Part shown: positions 25,483 through 33,854 of the stretch, piece by piece
How the letters are laid out: each line of letters starts with the position of its first letter
Position numbering within the stretch: the first letter of the stretch is position 1
Assembly (NCBI GenBank): GCA_021735165.1
Contig: JAIPHP010000009.1
Location: forward strand, 1-46,152
Direction of reading: 5' to 3'
DNA length: 46,152 bases
Source: Candidatus Woesearchaeota archaeon
GTDB taxonomy: Archaea > Nanobdellota > Nanobdellia > Woesearchaeales > 21-14-0-10-32-9
Position numbers and translations under genes: made by a program
Notes under the pieces: generated by a model
The model's database searches: none
The model's input: the letters and a program-made list of their open reading frames with translations, nothing else
What the model was told of the DNA's origin: nothing

Positions 25483-26094
25483 ATGACACACGAACTACCA
25501 GAATTAGGATATAAATATGACGCACTAGAACCCTTCATAGATGCACAAACAATGGAAATACACCACACTAAGCACCACGCAGGATACGTAAAAAAATTAA
25601 ATGCTGCACTTGAAGGAGCACCTGAAGAATTCAAAAACATGACTATAAGCGAACTAATCAAAAACATAAATAAACTGCCAACAGATATTCAAACAACTAT
25701 AATGAACAACGCAGGAGGCCACTTTAATCACAGTATGTTCTGGGATTTATTAAAAAAAGATGTTCCATTTGAAGGAGAACTTGCAGACGCAATAAAAAAC
25801 AAATGGGGCTCATTTGATAAGTTCAAAGAAGAATTCTCAAACGCAGCAGCAACAAGATTCGGATCTGGATGGGCTTGGTTAGTGCTAGAAGGCGATCAGC
25901 TATCAGTAGTCAGCACACCTAATCAAGACAATCCTTTAACTGATGGAAAAAAGCCAATTATTGGACTTGATGTCTGGGAACACGCATACTATCTAAAATA
26001 TCAAAATAAAAGACCTGATTACATAGAAGCGTTCTTTAACATAATTAATTGGAAGCAAGCAAACCACAATTATAAAAATGCAAAACAAAACTAA
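25483..26094 (+). CDS. sodA: superoxide dismutase, Mn-type
   Basis: Converts superoxide to oxygen and peroxide. 203 residues from the ATG at 25483. The Shine-Dalgarno GAGG at 25470-25473 is 9 bp upstream and too close to the alternative ATG at 25474. Metal ligands: His27 (MEIHHTKHH), His83 ([10 protein letters not shown]), Asp163 and His167 ([14 protein letters not shown]). Gly at 78-79 with NQD at 147-149 (STPNQDNPL) is the manganese/cambialistic pattern rather than the iron one. The palindrome upstream links it to suf control. Confidence 0.93.
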   Translation: MTHELPELGYKYDALEPFIDAQTMEIHHTKHHAGYVKKLNAALEGAPEEFKNMTISELIKNINKLPTDIQTTIMNNAGGHFNHSMFWDLLKKDVPFEGELADAIKNKWGSFDKFKEEFSNAAATRFGSGWAWLVLEGDQLSVVSTPNQDNPLTDGKKPIIGLDVWEHAYYLKYQNKRPDYIEAFFNIINWKQANHNYKNAKQN

Positions 26095-26110
26095 TAACTT
26101 TTTTATATTT

Positions 26111-26512
26111 TTATTTAAAATTCACAACATTTAGTTTTGATTCTATTGTTTCTTCCTTTTTCTCTTCTAAATATTGTTCATCAAGCAGCAATATTATTTT
26201 TTTTATATTCCTCTGAATTTGTTCTAATACAGATTTTAATTCATCTTTCAAAAGTATAGAAATTTCATTGAGTTTTTGATTTAACATTTTTTCTTCAGAT
26301 TTGTTAAAACTCCCAGAGCTTCCAGAAGCTAAAGAATTAGCATAACCACTCCACAAACGAGCTTTTTTTTCAAGAATAGAATCATATTCTTCGAGTAATT
26401 TTATTAAGTTGGAATTTGAAGTGGATTCTACAGAAATAAGATTTTTTAAAGCTATTTGAGTGTTTTTATTTAATGCTTGATGATCTTGAATCAACTTTAT
26501 TATGTTTTCCAA
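26111..26512 (-). CDS. coiled-coil hypothetical protein
   Basis: About 133 residues, all helical, with heptad-like leucines (LLEEYDSILEKKARL; MLNQKLNEISILLKDELKSVL). No membrane span or signal. A Gly/Ser linker (NSLASGSSGSF) separates two helical halves. The TTG at 26512 has AGGTGA 5 bp upstream, the leader used widely here, so I prefer it over the GTG at 26521. A 6-2-6 palindrome ATTATG-TT-CATAAT (26528-26541) lies just upstream, between this gene and the divergent peroxiredoxin. Function unknown. Confidence 0.6.
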   Translation of the reverse strand: MENIIKLIQDHQALNKNTQIALKNLISVESTSNSNLIKLLEEYDSILEKKARLWSGYANSLASGSSGSFNKSEEKMLNQKLNEISILLKDELKSVLEQIQRNIKKIILLLDEQYLEEKKEETIESKLNVVNFK

Positions 26513-26601
26513 TTTTCTCACCTGGATATTATGTTCATAATTTATTTAAGTATTTATATTATTTTTGGATTTGTTGAACATTTTTACGAGGTGAAGATAA
26601 T

Positions 26602-27080
26602 ATGTTAAAAGAAGGAACTAGAGCACCAGCATTCACATTAAAAGACCAAGATGGTAAAACACAAAAATTATCTGACTATAAAGGTAAGAAAATAATTCTT
26701 TACTTTTATCCTAAAGATAATACTCCTGGTTGCACTAAAGAAGCATGTGCATTTAATGATAATTTGGAAAAACTCAAAAAGAAAGCAGTACTCTTTGGAA
26801 TTAGCGCAGATAGTGTGGAAAGTCACAAAAAGTTTGCTAATAAGTTCGGTCTAAAATTTTCTTTGTTGTCAGACCCAGATAAAAAACTAATTTCTAAATA
26901 CAAAGCATATGGAAAAAAAAATACATGGGCAAAGAGTACATGGGAATTCATAGAGTAACATATATTATTGACGAAAAGGGCGTAATTCAAAAAAATTTTC
27001 CTAAAGTCAATCCTCAAGAACACGCAGAAGAAATATTAAAATATATTATTAATTGGCCTGATAAAAGCTCTCAATCTTGA
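26602..27080 (+). pseudogene. bcp: thioredoxin-dependent peroxiredoxin (Bcp/PrxQ), frame broken at a poly-A run
   Basis: Reduces peroxides. The first frame (26602-26958, 118 residues) has the Bcp core with peroxidatic Cys44 and resolving Cys49 (NTPGCTKEAC), then loses homology after KAYGKK. The expected C-terminus (KYMGKEYMGIHRVTYIIDEKG...) continues in another frame from 26922 to the TGA at 27080. The switch falls on nine A residues at 26913-26921; ten would restore one reading frame of 159 residues, a normal length. It may be a sequencing indel, a true mutation, or -1 slippage on the A run. Start: Shine-Dalgarno GAGGTGA. Redox partner: thioredoxin, with TrxB at 38.5 kb. Confidence 0.8.
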
Positions 27081-27172
27081 TTAAAAGAAATAAAAGGAGA
27101 CATATTGACAACACAATTAGTTAAATTTTTATATTTACGTCATAATTAATTGTAACTAAGGAGCGTGATTTC

Positions 27173-27412
27173 ATGAAAAAAGAAGTAATTGAAAAAATAG
27201 CTGCGCTTGTAACTGCAGCATTTGGATTAGTCGCAGCATTAGCTTGGAACGACGCCATAAAAGCATTATTTGTAGGTCCATGCGGAACTGAAGGTGCAGG
27301 AACGCTTTGTGCAGTATCAAGTGGCGGACCCTGGGTTTATGCAATAATAATTACAATTATAGCGGTTATTGCAGCTATTTGGGTTGGTAAAGCTGTTGAA
27401 AAGGCAAAATGA
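27173..27412 (+). CDS. small two-span membrane protein (DUF5654-like)
   Basis: 79 residues with two hydrophobic spans, about 8-25 and 54-73, joined by a short Gly/Cys loop (GPCGTEGAGTLC, two Cys that could pair). The N-terminal IAALVTAAFGLVAALAWNDAI is what I recall of the archaeal family DUF5654, whose function is unknown. Shine-Dalgarno AAGGAG before the ATG; TATA-like TTTATATTTA at about 27127-27136. Confidence 0.65.
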   Translation: MKKEVIEKIAALVTAAFGLVAALAWNDAIKALFVGPCGTEGAGTLCAVSSGGPWVYAIIITIIAVIAAIWVGKAVEKAK

Positions 27413-27489
27413 ACATCTAATTTATATTTATTATTTCTTATTATAGAAATATTATTTGTTTCAAAGACTAACTAAAACTGATTTTGTGC

Positions 27490-27700
27490 TAATTGATAGA
27501 CATATTGCCTAGCAATACTGTGTTTTTGACTAAACGGATGTGTCCTTAGGTCTTTCTTTTTCGTATTGCAAAGTATGTTAGCTGCTTTGCAGTCTAAGTT
27601 TTTTACTAAGAAACGCAGATCTTTAACGTGTTCCGCGTTGTGTTTCTCTCAATTGAGCTCTAGGGCAATACAGATATTTGGGACACGTCCTAACTAAACG
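27490..27700. ncRNA. candidate structured RNA in the 324-bp gap
   Basis: No protein frame fills 27413-27736. Strong pairings are present: TATTGCCTAG (27503-27512) with CTAGGGCAATA (27660-27670); GGATGTGTCC (27536-27545) with GGACACGTCC (27681-27690, one G-U); hairpin TGCAAAG/CTTTGCA (27568-27591); and GAAACGC/GCGTT near 27610-27645. The first two cross each other, so they would make a pseudoknot. It has none of the RNase P or SRP core motifs that I know. Strand is undetermined; the FNR-like gene with TATA GTTTTAAAG follows. Confidence 0.4.
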
Positions 27701-27736
27701 CAAAAGTTTTAAAGAGTTATTTTTTCTTTTGAAATT

Positions 27737-28429
27737 ATGGAAATTCACACATTTACTGCAGGACTCATTACTAAAGAAAAACTCACTGATGAAGTTTATA
27801 GGATTTCATTTACTCATCCTGATAAATTTTCTTTTAAAGCAGGACAGTTTATTCAAATTAAATTTGAGAAAAATGAAGAGATTAAATGGAGAGCTTATTC
27901 TATTTTAAACCCCCCAAGCCATAATAGCATGATTGAAATAATAGTTAAAATTGTTGATGGCGGATTTGCTTCTGAAATATTAAAAGAGTCTTTTCATGGC
28001 AATAAATTTGAGATAAAAGGTCCTTTTGGTCAATTTATTTTTGATGAGCAAGACACTAGCGAAAATATTGTGATGATTTGCACAGGTACTGGTGTTGCAC
28101 CATTTCATAGTATTTTAAAAGAGAATTTGTTGAAATTTCCTAATAAAAACTTTACTCTGCTTTTTGGAGTTAAGACTTTAAGTAATATGTTTTTGAAAGA
28201 ACAATTTGATGTTATGGAAAAAAGACATAGTAATTTTAAATTTGTTCCAGTTCTTAGCAAAGAGAGTTGGGAGGGTAAAATTGGACATGTCCAACAGTTT
28301 ATTCCTAAACCAGACGGAAAGACCACATATTATATTTGCGGGCTTAAAGAACTAGTCTTAGAAACTGAACAATTACTTAAAGACAACAAAGTTCCTGAAG
28401 ATAAAATAAAAAAAGAAAGATATAATTAA
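27737..28429 (+). CDS. ferredoxin-NADP reductase-like flavoprotein
   Basis: 230 residues of the FNR superfamily. FAD domain: RAYSILNPP (52-60, the RxYS flavin motif) and GPFGQF (95-100). NAD(P) domain: CTGTGVAPFHS (115-125), then YYICGLKELV, and the C-terminal ERYN, close to the EKY-type aromatic end that stacks on flavin. It moves electrons between NAD(P)H and an acceptor such as the ferredoxin at 3.5 kb. The last base-pairs overlap the convergent stop of the next gene. Confidence 0.88.
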   Translation: MEIHTFTAGLITKEKLTDEVYRISFTHPDKFSFKAGQFIQIKFEKNEEIKWRAYSILNPPSHNSMIEIIVKIVDGGFASEILKESFHGNKFEIKGPFGQFIFDEQDTSENIVMICTGTGVAPFHSILKENLLKFPNKNFTLLFGVKTLSNMFLKEQFDVMEKRHSNFKFVPVLSKESWEGKIGHVQQFIPKPDGKTTYYICGLKELVLETEQLLKDNKVPEDKIKKERYN

Positions 28430-28956
28430 ATTTTTTCATATTTGTATTGCGCTAAGTCTTTAAATAAAATTTGATATATTTGTAATTTTCCTTCTTGCAC
28501 ACTTCTTGCTATGTATTCATTTGGAAATAAATGAAGAATTATTTGTTTATAGAGATTTTTTTCAGTTTTATTAGATTTTACCAATTCGTTTTCCTCTGAA
28601 ATTATTGAAGAAGTTAACGACTCTGAACCTATTTTTTCTATAAAGCTTACACGTCCATTTTTTAAATATTTGCCATCTTTCCTAAATAGCGTTTTGTTGT
28701 AAACCTTTACATCCTTTGGAGTTATTAATTCCAAAAGTTCGTTTAATGTCTCTTTTGAATAATGAACTATTTTAGGATATGTAAATAAGCGGGTTTTCTG
28801 ATTGAATATTTCTTTTGAATTATATTGCACATCATAAGAAGGGTCATATTCAAATACTACTGGAAAATAACCTATTATTTGGTTTAAAGATTCTAGATGA
28901 TTTATTATGTCTTGTTCAGAATGGCATGATTTAAGTATATTTTGTTGTGAAAACAT
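28426..28956 (-). CDS. hypothetical protein
   Basis: 176 residues, not recognised. Mixed alpha/beta, soluble, Tyr- and Asn-rich (VVFEYDPSYDVQYNSKEIF), with two Cys or fewer and no evident catalytic motif. TATA-like AGTTATAAATTAAAC on the minus strand lies about 20-30 bp before the ATG, so it is probably leaderless. Its stop overlaps the FNR-like gene's stop. Confidence 0.55.
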   Translation of the reverse strand: MFSQQNILKSCHSEQDIINHLESLNQIIGYFPVVFEYDPSYDVQYNSKEIFNQKTRLFTYPKIVHYSKETLNELLELITPKDVKVYNKTLFRKDGKYLKNGRVSFIEKIGSESLTSSIISEENELVKSNKTEKNLYKQIILHLFPNEYIARSVQEGKLQIYQILFKDLAQYKYEKI

Positions 28957-29039
28957 AAAAGAAGGAGTTTTGTTTAATTTATAACTATTGCTATATTAAT
29001 TTGCCAGCATCTATTTACATGCAAAAACCAAAAAGATCT

Positions 29040-29157
29040 ATCTTTTAAGAAGGACACGAATGACATCTTGCTTCGTATGTTCAAAAATTTGCGATTAAGA
29101 AAAAATCATTAAAGCTTTATCTTTTAAGGCTGGAAATAGATTATTTCACCAAATTTT
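29040..29157 (-). repeat. two-copy intergenic element, copy B (candidate RNA)
   Basis: Read on the minus strand, this 118-bp stretch aligns end to end with 37594-37712 (+). Shared blocks: AATCTATTTCCA (29131-29142 complement), TTCTTAATCGCA (29090-29101 complement) and TCTTAAAAGA (29041-29050 complement), with spacings of 41 and 51 against 40 and 51 in the other copy. A hairpin GATT...AATC before the middle block is kept. No frame is preserved, so it is more like an RNA gene or mobile repeat than a gene relic. Confidence 0.6.
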
Positions 29158-29241
29158 TTTTACATTAATTTCTGACTACTAGCACGCAATAGTTAACAGT
29201 GTCATAATATTTATATAGTTCTTAAATTGACATTGAATAAA

Positions 29242-30732
29242 ATGGTAAATGTACAGATAGACAAAGAAATTAATACAAAAACTCAAGTTCTTGTTGTTGG
29301 AATGTTCAATGAATCTCATGATTACTTTAAAAATTTAAATCCTGAATTACATCAAAAAATAGCAGATGCTGTAAAAAGAAAAAAGTTTTCTTTGAAAAAA
29401 GATGAATATCTTTCAGTACATATAACAAACTCTGTTTATGAAAAAATTGTTGTTTGTTGTCTTGGCTTTGAAAATGAAGTCTCTTTAGAAAATATAAGAC
29501 GTGCCGTTTATAATGGAATATATTCTTCTCAGATCGATAAATTTTCAAGCTTAACAATAGATTTAACAGACATTTTAAATAATAAATTCGATGAATATGA
29601 CTTGGGAGTTGCACTAGGCGAATCTATTTTGATGTCCACATACACTTTTGAAAATCATATATCCGAAGATAAGAGAAAAACAACAATAAACAACATCAGC
29701 ATTCATATGAGTAAAAAGAGCAGTAAATTTTCATTGGGTTTAAGACATGGACAAATTATAGGAGAATCTACTAATTTAACCAGAGACTTAGTAAATGAGC
29801 CTGCTAATATTGTGAATCCTGATTATTTAGAAAAGATTTGCAAAATGATTGCTAAAAAAAATAAGACTTTGAAGGTTACTGTTTTAAACAGATCCGAGCT
29901 TATCAAGAAAAAAATGGGAGGCATTTTAGCAGTTAGTAGTGGAGGAGGATTTGATCCAAAATTAATTATTATTGAATATAAAGGAAATCCTAAATCAAAG
30001 GAAAAATATGCTTTAGTAGGTAAGGGAATAACTTATGATTCAGGCGGATTAAACATTAAACCCACAGGATACATGGAAGATATGAAAATAGATATGGGTG
30101 GAGCAGGAGCTGTTATCGGCACTATGAATGCTGTAAGCAACATAGGCATTAAAAAAAATATTGTAGGCGTTATCCCTGCTTGTGAGAACATGATTTCTGG
30201 CTCAAGTTACAGACCAGGAGACATAATACGCATGTATAATGGAAAAAGTGTTGAAGTCAAGAATACTGATGCGGAAGGAAGATTAATTTTAGGTGATGCT
30301 CTTAGTTATGCTGAAAAGGACTTAAAGGCTGACAAAATTATTGATTTGGCCACGCTTACCGGTGCTTGTATGGTTGCTCTTGGATATGAAGCGTCTGGGC
30401 TTATGGGAACTGATGATGAACTTAACAGAGCTCTTAAAGAAGCTGGATTTCGTAGTTATGATAGAGTTTGGGAATTACCTTTATTTGAAGAATATATGGA
30501 TCAAATGGATAATGACATTTCTGATTTGAAAAGTCTTAGCAGTCCTGGAAATGGAAAGTATGGAGGCGCGATTACAGCAGGTGTTTTTTTAAGTAAATTT
30601 GTTGAAAATGCTAAGTGGGCCCACATAGATATTGCAGGTCCTGCTTACTTTGAGAAAAAAAGATTTTATGTGCCAAAACACGCCACTGGTGCGGGTGTTA
30701 GATTGTTGACTTATTTGTTTTTAAAAAAATAA
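29242..30732 (+). CDS. pepA: leucyl aminopeptidase (M17)
   Basis: 496 residues from the ATG at 29242; the TATA ATATTTATATAG (about 29205-29216) is ~26 bp upstream, and a TTG at 29227 would be too near it. The M17 catalytic domain has metal ligands Lys261 and Asp266 (GKGITYDSGGLNIKP), Asp in KIDMGGAGA, and the signature NTDAEGRL at 341-348 with Asp and Glu ligands and the catalytic Arg. The N-terminal 160 residues are the usual macro-like domain. It removes N-terminal residues from peptides as a hexamer in the cytosol. Codons here are T-ending, unlike the suf operon. Confidence 0.93.
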   Translation: MVNVQIDKEINTKTQVLVVGMFNESHDYFKNLNPELHQKIADAVKRKKFSLKKDEYLSVHITNSVYEKIVVCCLGFENEVSLENIRRAVYNGIYSSQIDKFSSLTIDLTDILNNKFDEYDLGVALGESILMSTYTFENHISEDKRKTTINNISIHMSKKSSKFSLGLRHGQIIGESTNLTRDLVNEPANIVNPDYLEKICKMIAKKNKTLKVTVLNRSELIKKKMGGILAVSSGGGFDPKLIIIEYKGNPKSKEKYALVGKGITYDSGGLNIKPTGYMEDMKIDMGGAGAVIGTMNAVSNIGIKKNIVGVIPACENMISGSSYRPGDIIRMYNGKSVEVKNTDAEGRLILGDALSYAEKDLKADKIIDLATLTGACMVALGYEASGLMGTDDELNRALKEAGFRSYDRVWELPLFEEYMDQMDNDISDLKSLSSPGNGKYGGAITAGVFLSKFVENAKWAHIDIAGPAYFEKKRFYVPKHATGAGVRLLTYLFLKK

Positions 30733-30750
30733 AAAAATAAGTTAAAAGAA

Positions 30751-30810
30751 TTATTCTTCATCATCGCCGCCATAGTCGAAGTCATCATCGTCGTATTCGT
30801 CTCCTCTCAT
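30751..30810 (-). CDS. acidic 19-residue microprotein
   Basis: The frame reads MRGDEYDDDD then FDYGGDDEE: 11 of 19 residues are Asp or Glu. The ATG has AAGGTGG upstream on the minus strand, about 6 bp away. It is directly downstream of a 30-residue Lys-rich protein in the same direction, and both have ribosome sites, so I think the pair is real. A counter-ion or chaperone for the basic partner is a guess. Confidence 0.45.
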   Translation of the reverse strand: MRGDEYDDDDFDYGGDDEE

Positions 30811-30823
30811 ATGGTCCACCTTC

Positions 30824-30916
30824 TTACTTCTTCTTTGCTACTTTCTTTTTTACTGGTGCTTTCTTAGCTGCAGGTTTTGCTGCTGCTTTTTTAGCTGTTT
30901 TCTTTTTTGCTGCCAT
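30824..30916 (-). CDS. Lys/Ala-rich histone H1-tail-like microprotein
   Basis: 30 residues made of Lys, Ala, Pro, Val and Thr (MAAKKKTAKKAAAKP...), about half Lys, like the tail of histone H1 or of bacterial H1-like proteins. Strong Shine-Dalgarno GGAGGT on the minus strand, about 7 bp before the ATG. TATA-like ACTATATATTA (about 30953-30963) lies upstream and a small hairpin GAGAC-N7-GTCTC forms in the leader. It probably binds nucleic acid. The acidic microprotein follows 13 bp later. Confidence 0.6.
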   Translation of the reverse strand: MAAKKKTAKKAAAKPAAKKAPVKKKVAKKK

Positions 30917-31060
30917 AGTGACAACCTCCGCGGAGACTTTTTTGGTCTCTCTAATATATAGTTAAAGTCAGAGAAATGACAATGAATAAAAAATCTAGAA
31001 CTATATCATCATTTTGTTGTTGTGGAAGTATTTAAATATTTTGATTTGTATCTTAATGTA

Positions 31061-33271
31061 ATGATCAAATTTTCGAATGTTGTAAAGGTGTTTATTTTTC
31101 TTATTCTAGTTCTTGGTTCCTATCAGATTTATCTTATTTATTTGGATGAATTTTTTGATGCTTTAGATCTGAATTTGAATCCTTCCCTTCAAGAAAGGAG
31201 CGTTGTTAGAGGAGAGAATTTTGAATTACGAGCGGATCTGGGAATAAAAGTAAAGGATTATTGTAATTTAAAATGTTTTTATGAATTGACTTCCAGCGGA
31301 GGAATTAGAGATGCTGATAATTTTTCTGTATTGCTAAACGATGATTTAGAGTTTTTGTTTGAGGAGAAGATTTCTAATTATGGTTTTGGAAAGTATCTTT
31401 ATTCTTTAGATGTAAAGTGCGTTCCTGATAAAACTCTTGGTTGTTCTGATGATTTTAAAGAAACTGCTGATTCTGCTTTGTTTATCGTTAATTTCGAGCC
31501 TAATAAGCAGGATATTTTGTTGTTAGATAATTTTAGAAAAGATTATTTTGATCTGGCAAAATTGGATGTTTCTAGTCTTAAATATTATGATTTTGTTTTG
31601 GAATCAAAAAATATTTCAAAGATAAAGCTTAGGAATCTCGATGAATTTTTGCTTTTGATAAGACTAAGATTAAATCATACACAATCTGTTTTTGATGAAT
31701 TTAGTAGTTTGTGGGTTGAACAGAATCCTAATGTTATTGAGGGTGTTGTTTCTAAAGATGAGATGATTTTTGCTAAAGAGACTGAATTTAAAATTAAATC
31801 AAAGTATTTAGAGATAAATAGTCTTATCACTTCTTATAATTATTCTGTCGAGGCAGCCAGGAGCATTCTTAATAAATCTCATTTAATTGACAGCATTTCT
31901 TTTAATGTTGTTTTTTTAGGCAATAATTATTCTTATTTATGGAAATCTAAATATGATTGGGCTACTAATGATATCAGAGATCTTAATTATGGTGGTGTTT
32001 ATAATTATTCTTTTATTTTAGAGAATTTAGAAGAATTTAATGTTTTGGTGGATGAGTATTCTTATTTGTTTTTTGAGGATGTTTCCGATAGACGAGATTT
32101 GCTTGTTGAGTCTTTTTTACTAAGTAATGATTCTTCTGTGGCTGATTTGTTTTATAACAATATTAGCTGGTATGATAATTCTTGTATTTATTTTGATAAT
32201 CTTTCATTTTCAGATAATTATAGTGGTTTTTCTTGGGAGTCTAGGTTAGATGACTTTTATGATTTGTTTGATGAACCTATTAATTTTTCTTATAATAAGA
32301 GTTTAGATGCATTTAATTATACAGTTGTCATCAACAATATCAATAATTTTTTAGGGGTTTGTAATTCCAGAAAAAAACTAGATTTATTGCCTGAGTTAGA
32401 TTCGGAAGAAATAGATTTTAGATTGAAGAATCTTTCAAAGGACTATAGCTTGCCTGATCCTGGAGAGATTTGTTGTGCCAATAATGGATGTTTTGAATGT
32501 GACTTTGAACCTAAAATTCCTTTGATAATGCTTCATGGTCACAGTTTTAATAAAAATAACAGGCCCGAGTATAATAGCAACATTTTCAATGATTATGTTG
32601 AAAATTTTGATGATAGACGTTATTATCATGCAGGGTTATTTAATATTGAAAATGGTTCGATGGGCGTTTTGTCTGGGTTTGACAAACCTTTTTTGTTTAG
32701 GTATTCTTATTATTTAGATAGTGTCTTAGGAGAAGATAAAATTTCTAATGAAGCTAGTATATCTGAATACTCTGAAAGATTAGATTTTTTTATAGATAAT
32801 GTTTTGAATTTAACAGGAGCTAATAAAGTAGATATTTTGGCACATTCTATGGGAGGTCTTGTTTCTAGAAAATATGTTTTAGATAATGGTCCTGAAAAAA
32901 TTAATAATATGATTTTGGTTGGAACACCTAATAATGGCATAACTAAGACAATAAGCAATGTTTGTCCTGTTTTTGGTTCTAAAAGGGAATGTGATGAAAT
33001 GAAAAAAGATAGTGATTTTATCTTGGCTCTTAATTCAAATGTTAATAATACATTAGTTGACAATACGTATTTGTTTGGTGGTGTTGGTTGTTTTTTGGAT
33101 GGATTTGCTTCTGATGGCGTTGTCATTTTACCAAATCTTAATTTGACTGGCGTGCCTTTAATTTTGATAAATATGAGCTGTTCTAAGATGAATTTTATTC
33201 ATAATGATTTGTTGAATCCTGAGATTTTTCCAAGTATTTACACAAGTATTGAAAATATATTATTTGAGTAG
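31061..33271 (+). CDS. secreted/anchored alpha/beta-hydrolase (lipase/PGAP1-like)
   Basis: 735 residues. One hydrophobic span at about 5-25 acts as signal or anchor, leaving the rest outside. Residues 40-470 are Asn/Asp/Tyr-rich and unrecognised, perhaps a stalk or binding domain. The C-terminal ~260 residues are an alpha/beta-hydrolase: PLIMLHGHSF (oxyanion loop), AHSMGG with nucleophile Ser596, VGTPNNG, and a His near NFIHNDL. This pattern is that of lipases and PGAP1-like hydrolases. TTTAAATATT at about 31031-31040 is the TATA box, so the GTG at 31022 cannot be the start. Cys pairs (CNLKC, CCANNGCFEC) suggest disulfides. Confidence 0.8.
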   Translation: MIKFSNVVKVFIFLILVLGSYQIYLIYLDEFFDALDLNLNPSLQERSVVRGENFELRADLGIKVKDYCNLKCFYELTSSGGIRDADNFSVLLNDDLEFLFEEKISNYGFGKYLYSLDVKCVPDKTLGCSDDFKETADSALFIVNFEPNKQDILLLDNFRKDYFDLAKLDVSSLKYYDFVLESKNISKIKLRNLDEFLLLIRLRLNHTQSVFDEFSSLWVEQNPNVIEGVVSKDEMIFAKETEFKIKSKYLEINSLITSYNYSVEAARSILNKSHLIDSISFNVVFLGNNYSYLWKSKYDWATNDIRDLNYGGVYNYSFILENLEEFNVLVDEYSYLFFEDVSDRRDLLVESFLLSNDSSVADLFYNNISWYDNSCIYFDNLSFSDNYSGFSWESRLDDFYDLFDEPINFSYNKSLDAFNYTVVINNINNFLGVCNSRKKLDLLPELDSEEIDFRLKNLSKDYSLPDPGEICCANNGCFECDFEPKIPLIMLHGHSFNKNNRPEYNSNIFNDYVENFDDRRYYHAGLFNIENGSMGVLSGFDKPFLFRYSYYLDSVLGEDKISNEASISEYSERLDFFIDNVLNLTGANKVDILAHSMGGLVSRKYVLDNGPEKINNMILVGTPNNGITKTISNVCPVFGSKRECDEMKKDSDFILALNSNVNNTLVDNTYLFGGVGCFLDGFASDGVVILPNLNLTGVPLILINMSCSKMNFIHNDLLNPEIFPSIYTSIENILFE

Positions 33272-33295
33272 GAGGTTGTTAAAATTAGCGGCTAT

Positions 33296-33739
33296 TTGTT
33301 TCATTGGTTTTTTTCTGTTTGTTTAGCAGCGTTATTCTTGTTAATTGGTATTTATTATAGCGTAGTTTCGTTGACGTATATATTTTTGTTTTATTGGATT
33401 TTTGTTGTTGTTTTAGGAGCATTGATACCAGACATTGATTCTAAGAGCTCTATGATCTCAAGGTTATTATTGCCTTTTGCTGGAGTTTTCATTATTTTAG
33501 TTTTTATTGGCATTATTTCTTTTTTTCAAGGGTTTATTCTTTGTTCGTTTTTACTTATTCTTAAGATTTATAGTGTTTTATTTAGCAGACAAGGAAAATT
33601 TCATAGAAGATCTCCTCATTCTGTAATTTTTGGGTTTTTTGTGGGTTTAGGAATATTCTTTTTGTTTGAAAGTTGGATTTTATTTGCGTCCTTCTTTATT
33701 TCTTTTTTAGCACATATTATTTTAGATAGATTTTTTTAG
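33296..33739 (+). CDS. YdjM-like membrane-bound metal-dependent hydrolase
   Basis: About 147 residues with four hydrophobic spans. The family marks of the YdjM/LexA-binding inner-membrane hydrolases (PF04307 type) are HWFFS near the N-terminus, GALIPDIDSKSS, RRSPHSVIFG and AHIILDRF, whose His and Asp residues would bind metal. The TTG at 33296 is the usual choice. However, AGGAGG at 33270-33275 is better spaced for an ATT at 33284 (four residues longer), so a rare ATT start is possible. The biochemical role is unknown. Confidence 0.75.
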   Translation: MFHWFFSVCLAALFLLIGIYYSVVSLTYIFLFYWIFVVVLGALIPDIDSKSSMISRLLLPFAGVFIILVFIGIISFFQGFILCSFLLILKIYSVLFSRQGKFHRRSPHSVIFGFFVGLGIFFLFESWILFASFFISFLAHIILDRFF

Positions 33740-33854
33740 ATACTCCTTATTTATCTGAAATCATTAGTGTTTATGCAGGATTCGGAGTAAATTATAGAAA
33801 TGTTTATATATGAGAAGTGATGGGTTGTTATATAATTCGAGAGGTGGTTCGAAA

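Noticed and set aside
27490-27700. RNase P or SRP RNA
   Set aside because: The universally conserved core segments of either RNA are absent.
29040-29157. Decayed protein-coding copy for the two-copy element
   Set aside because: Differences between copies are spread over all codon positions, and the other frames have stops.
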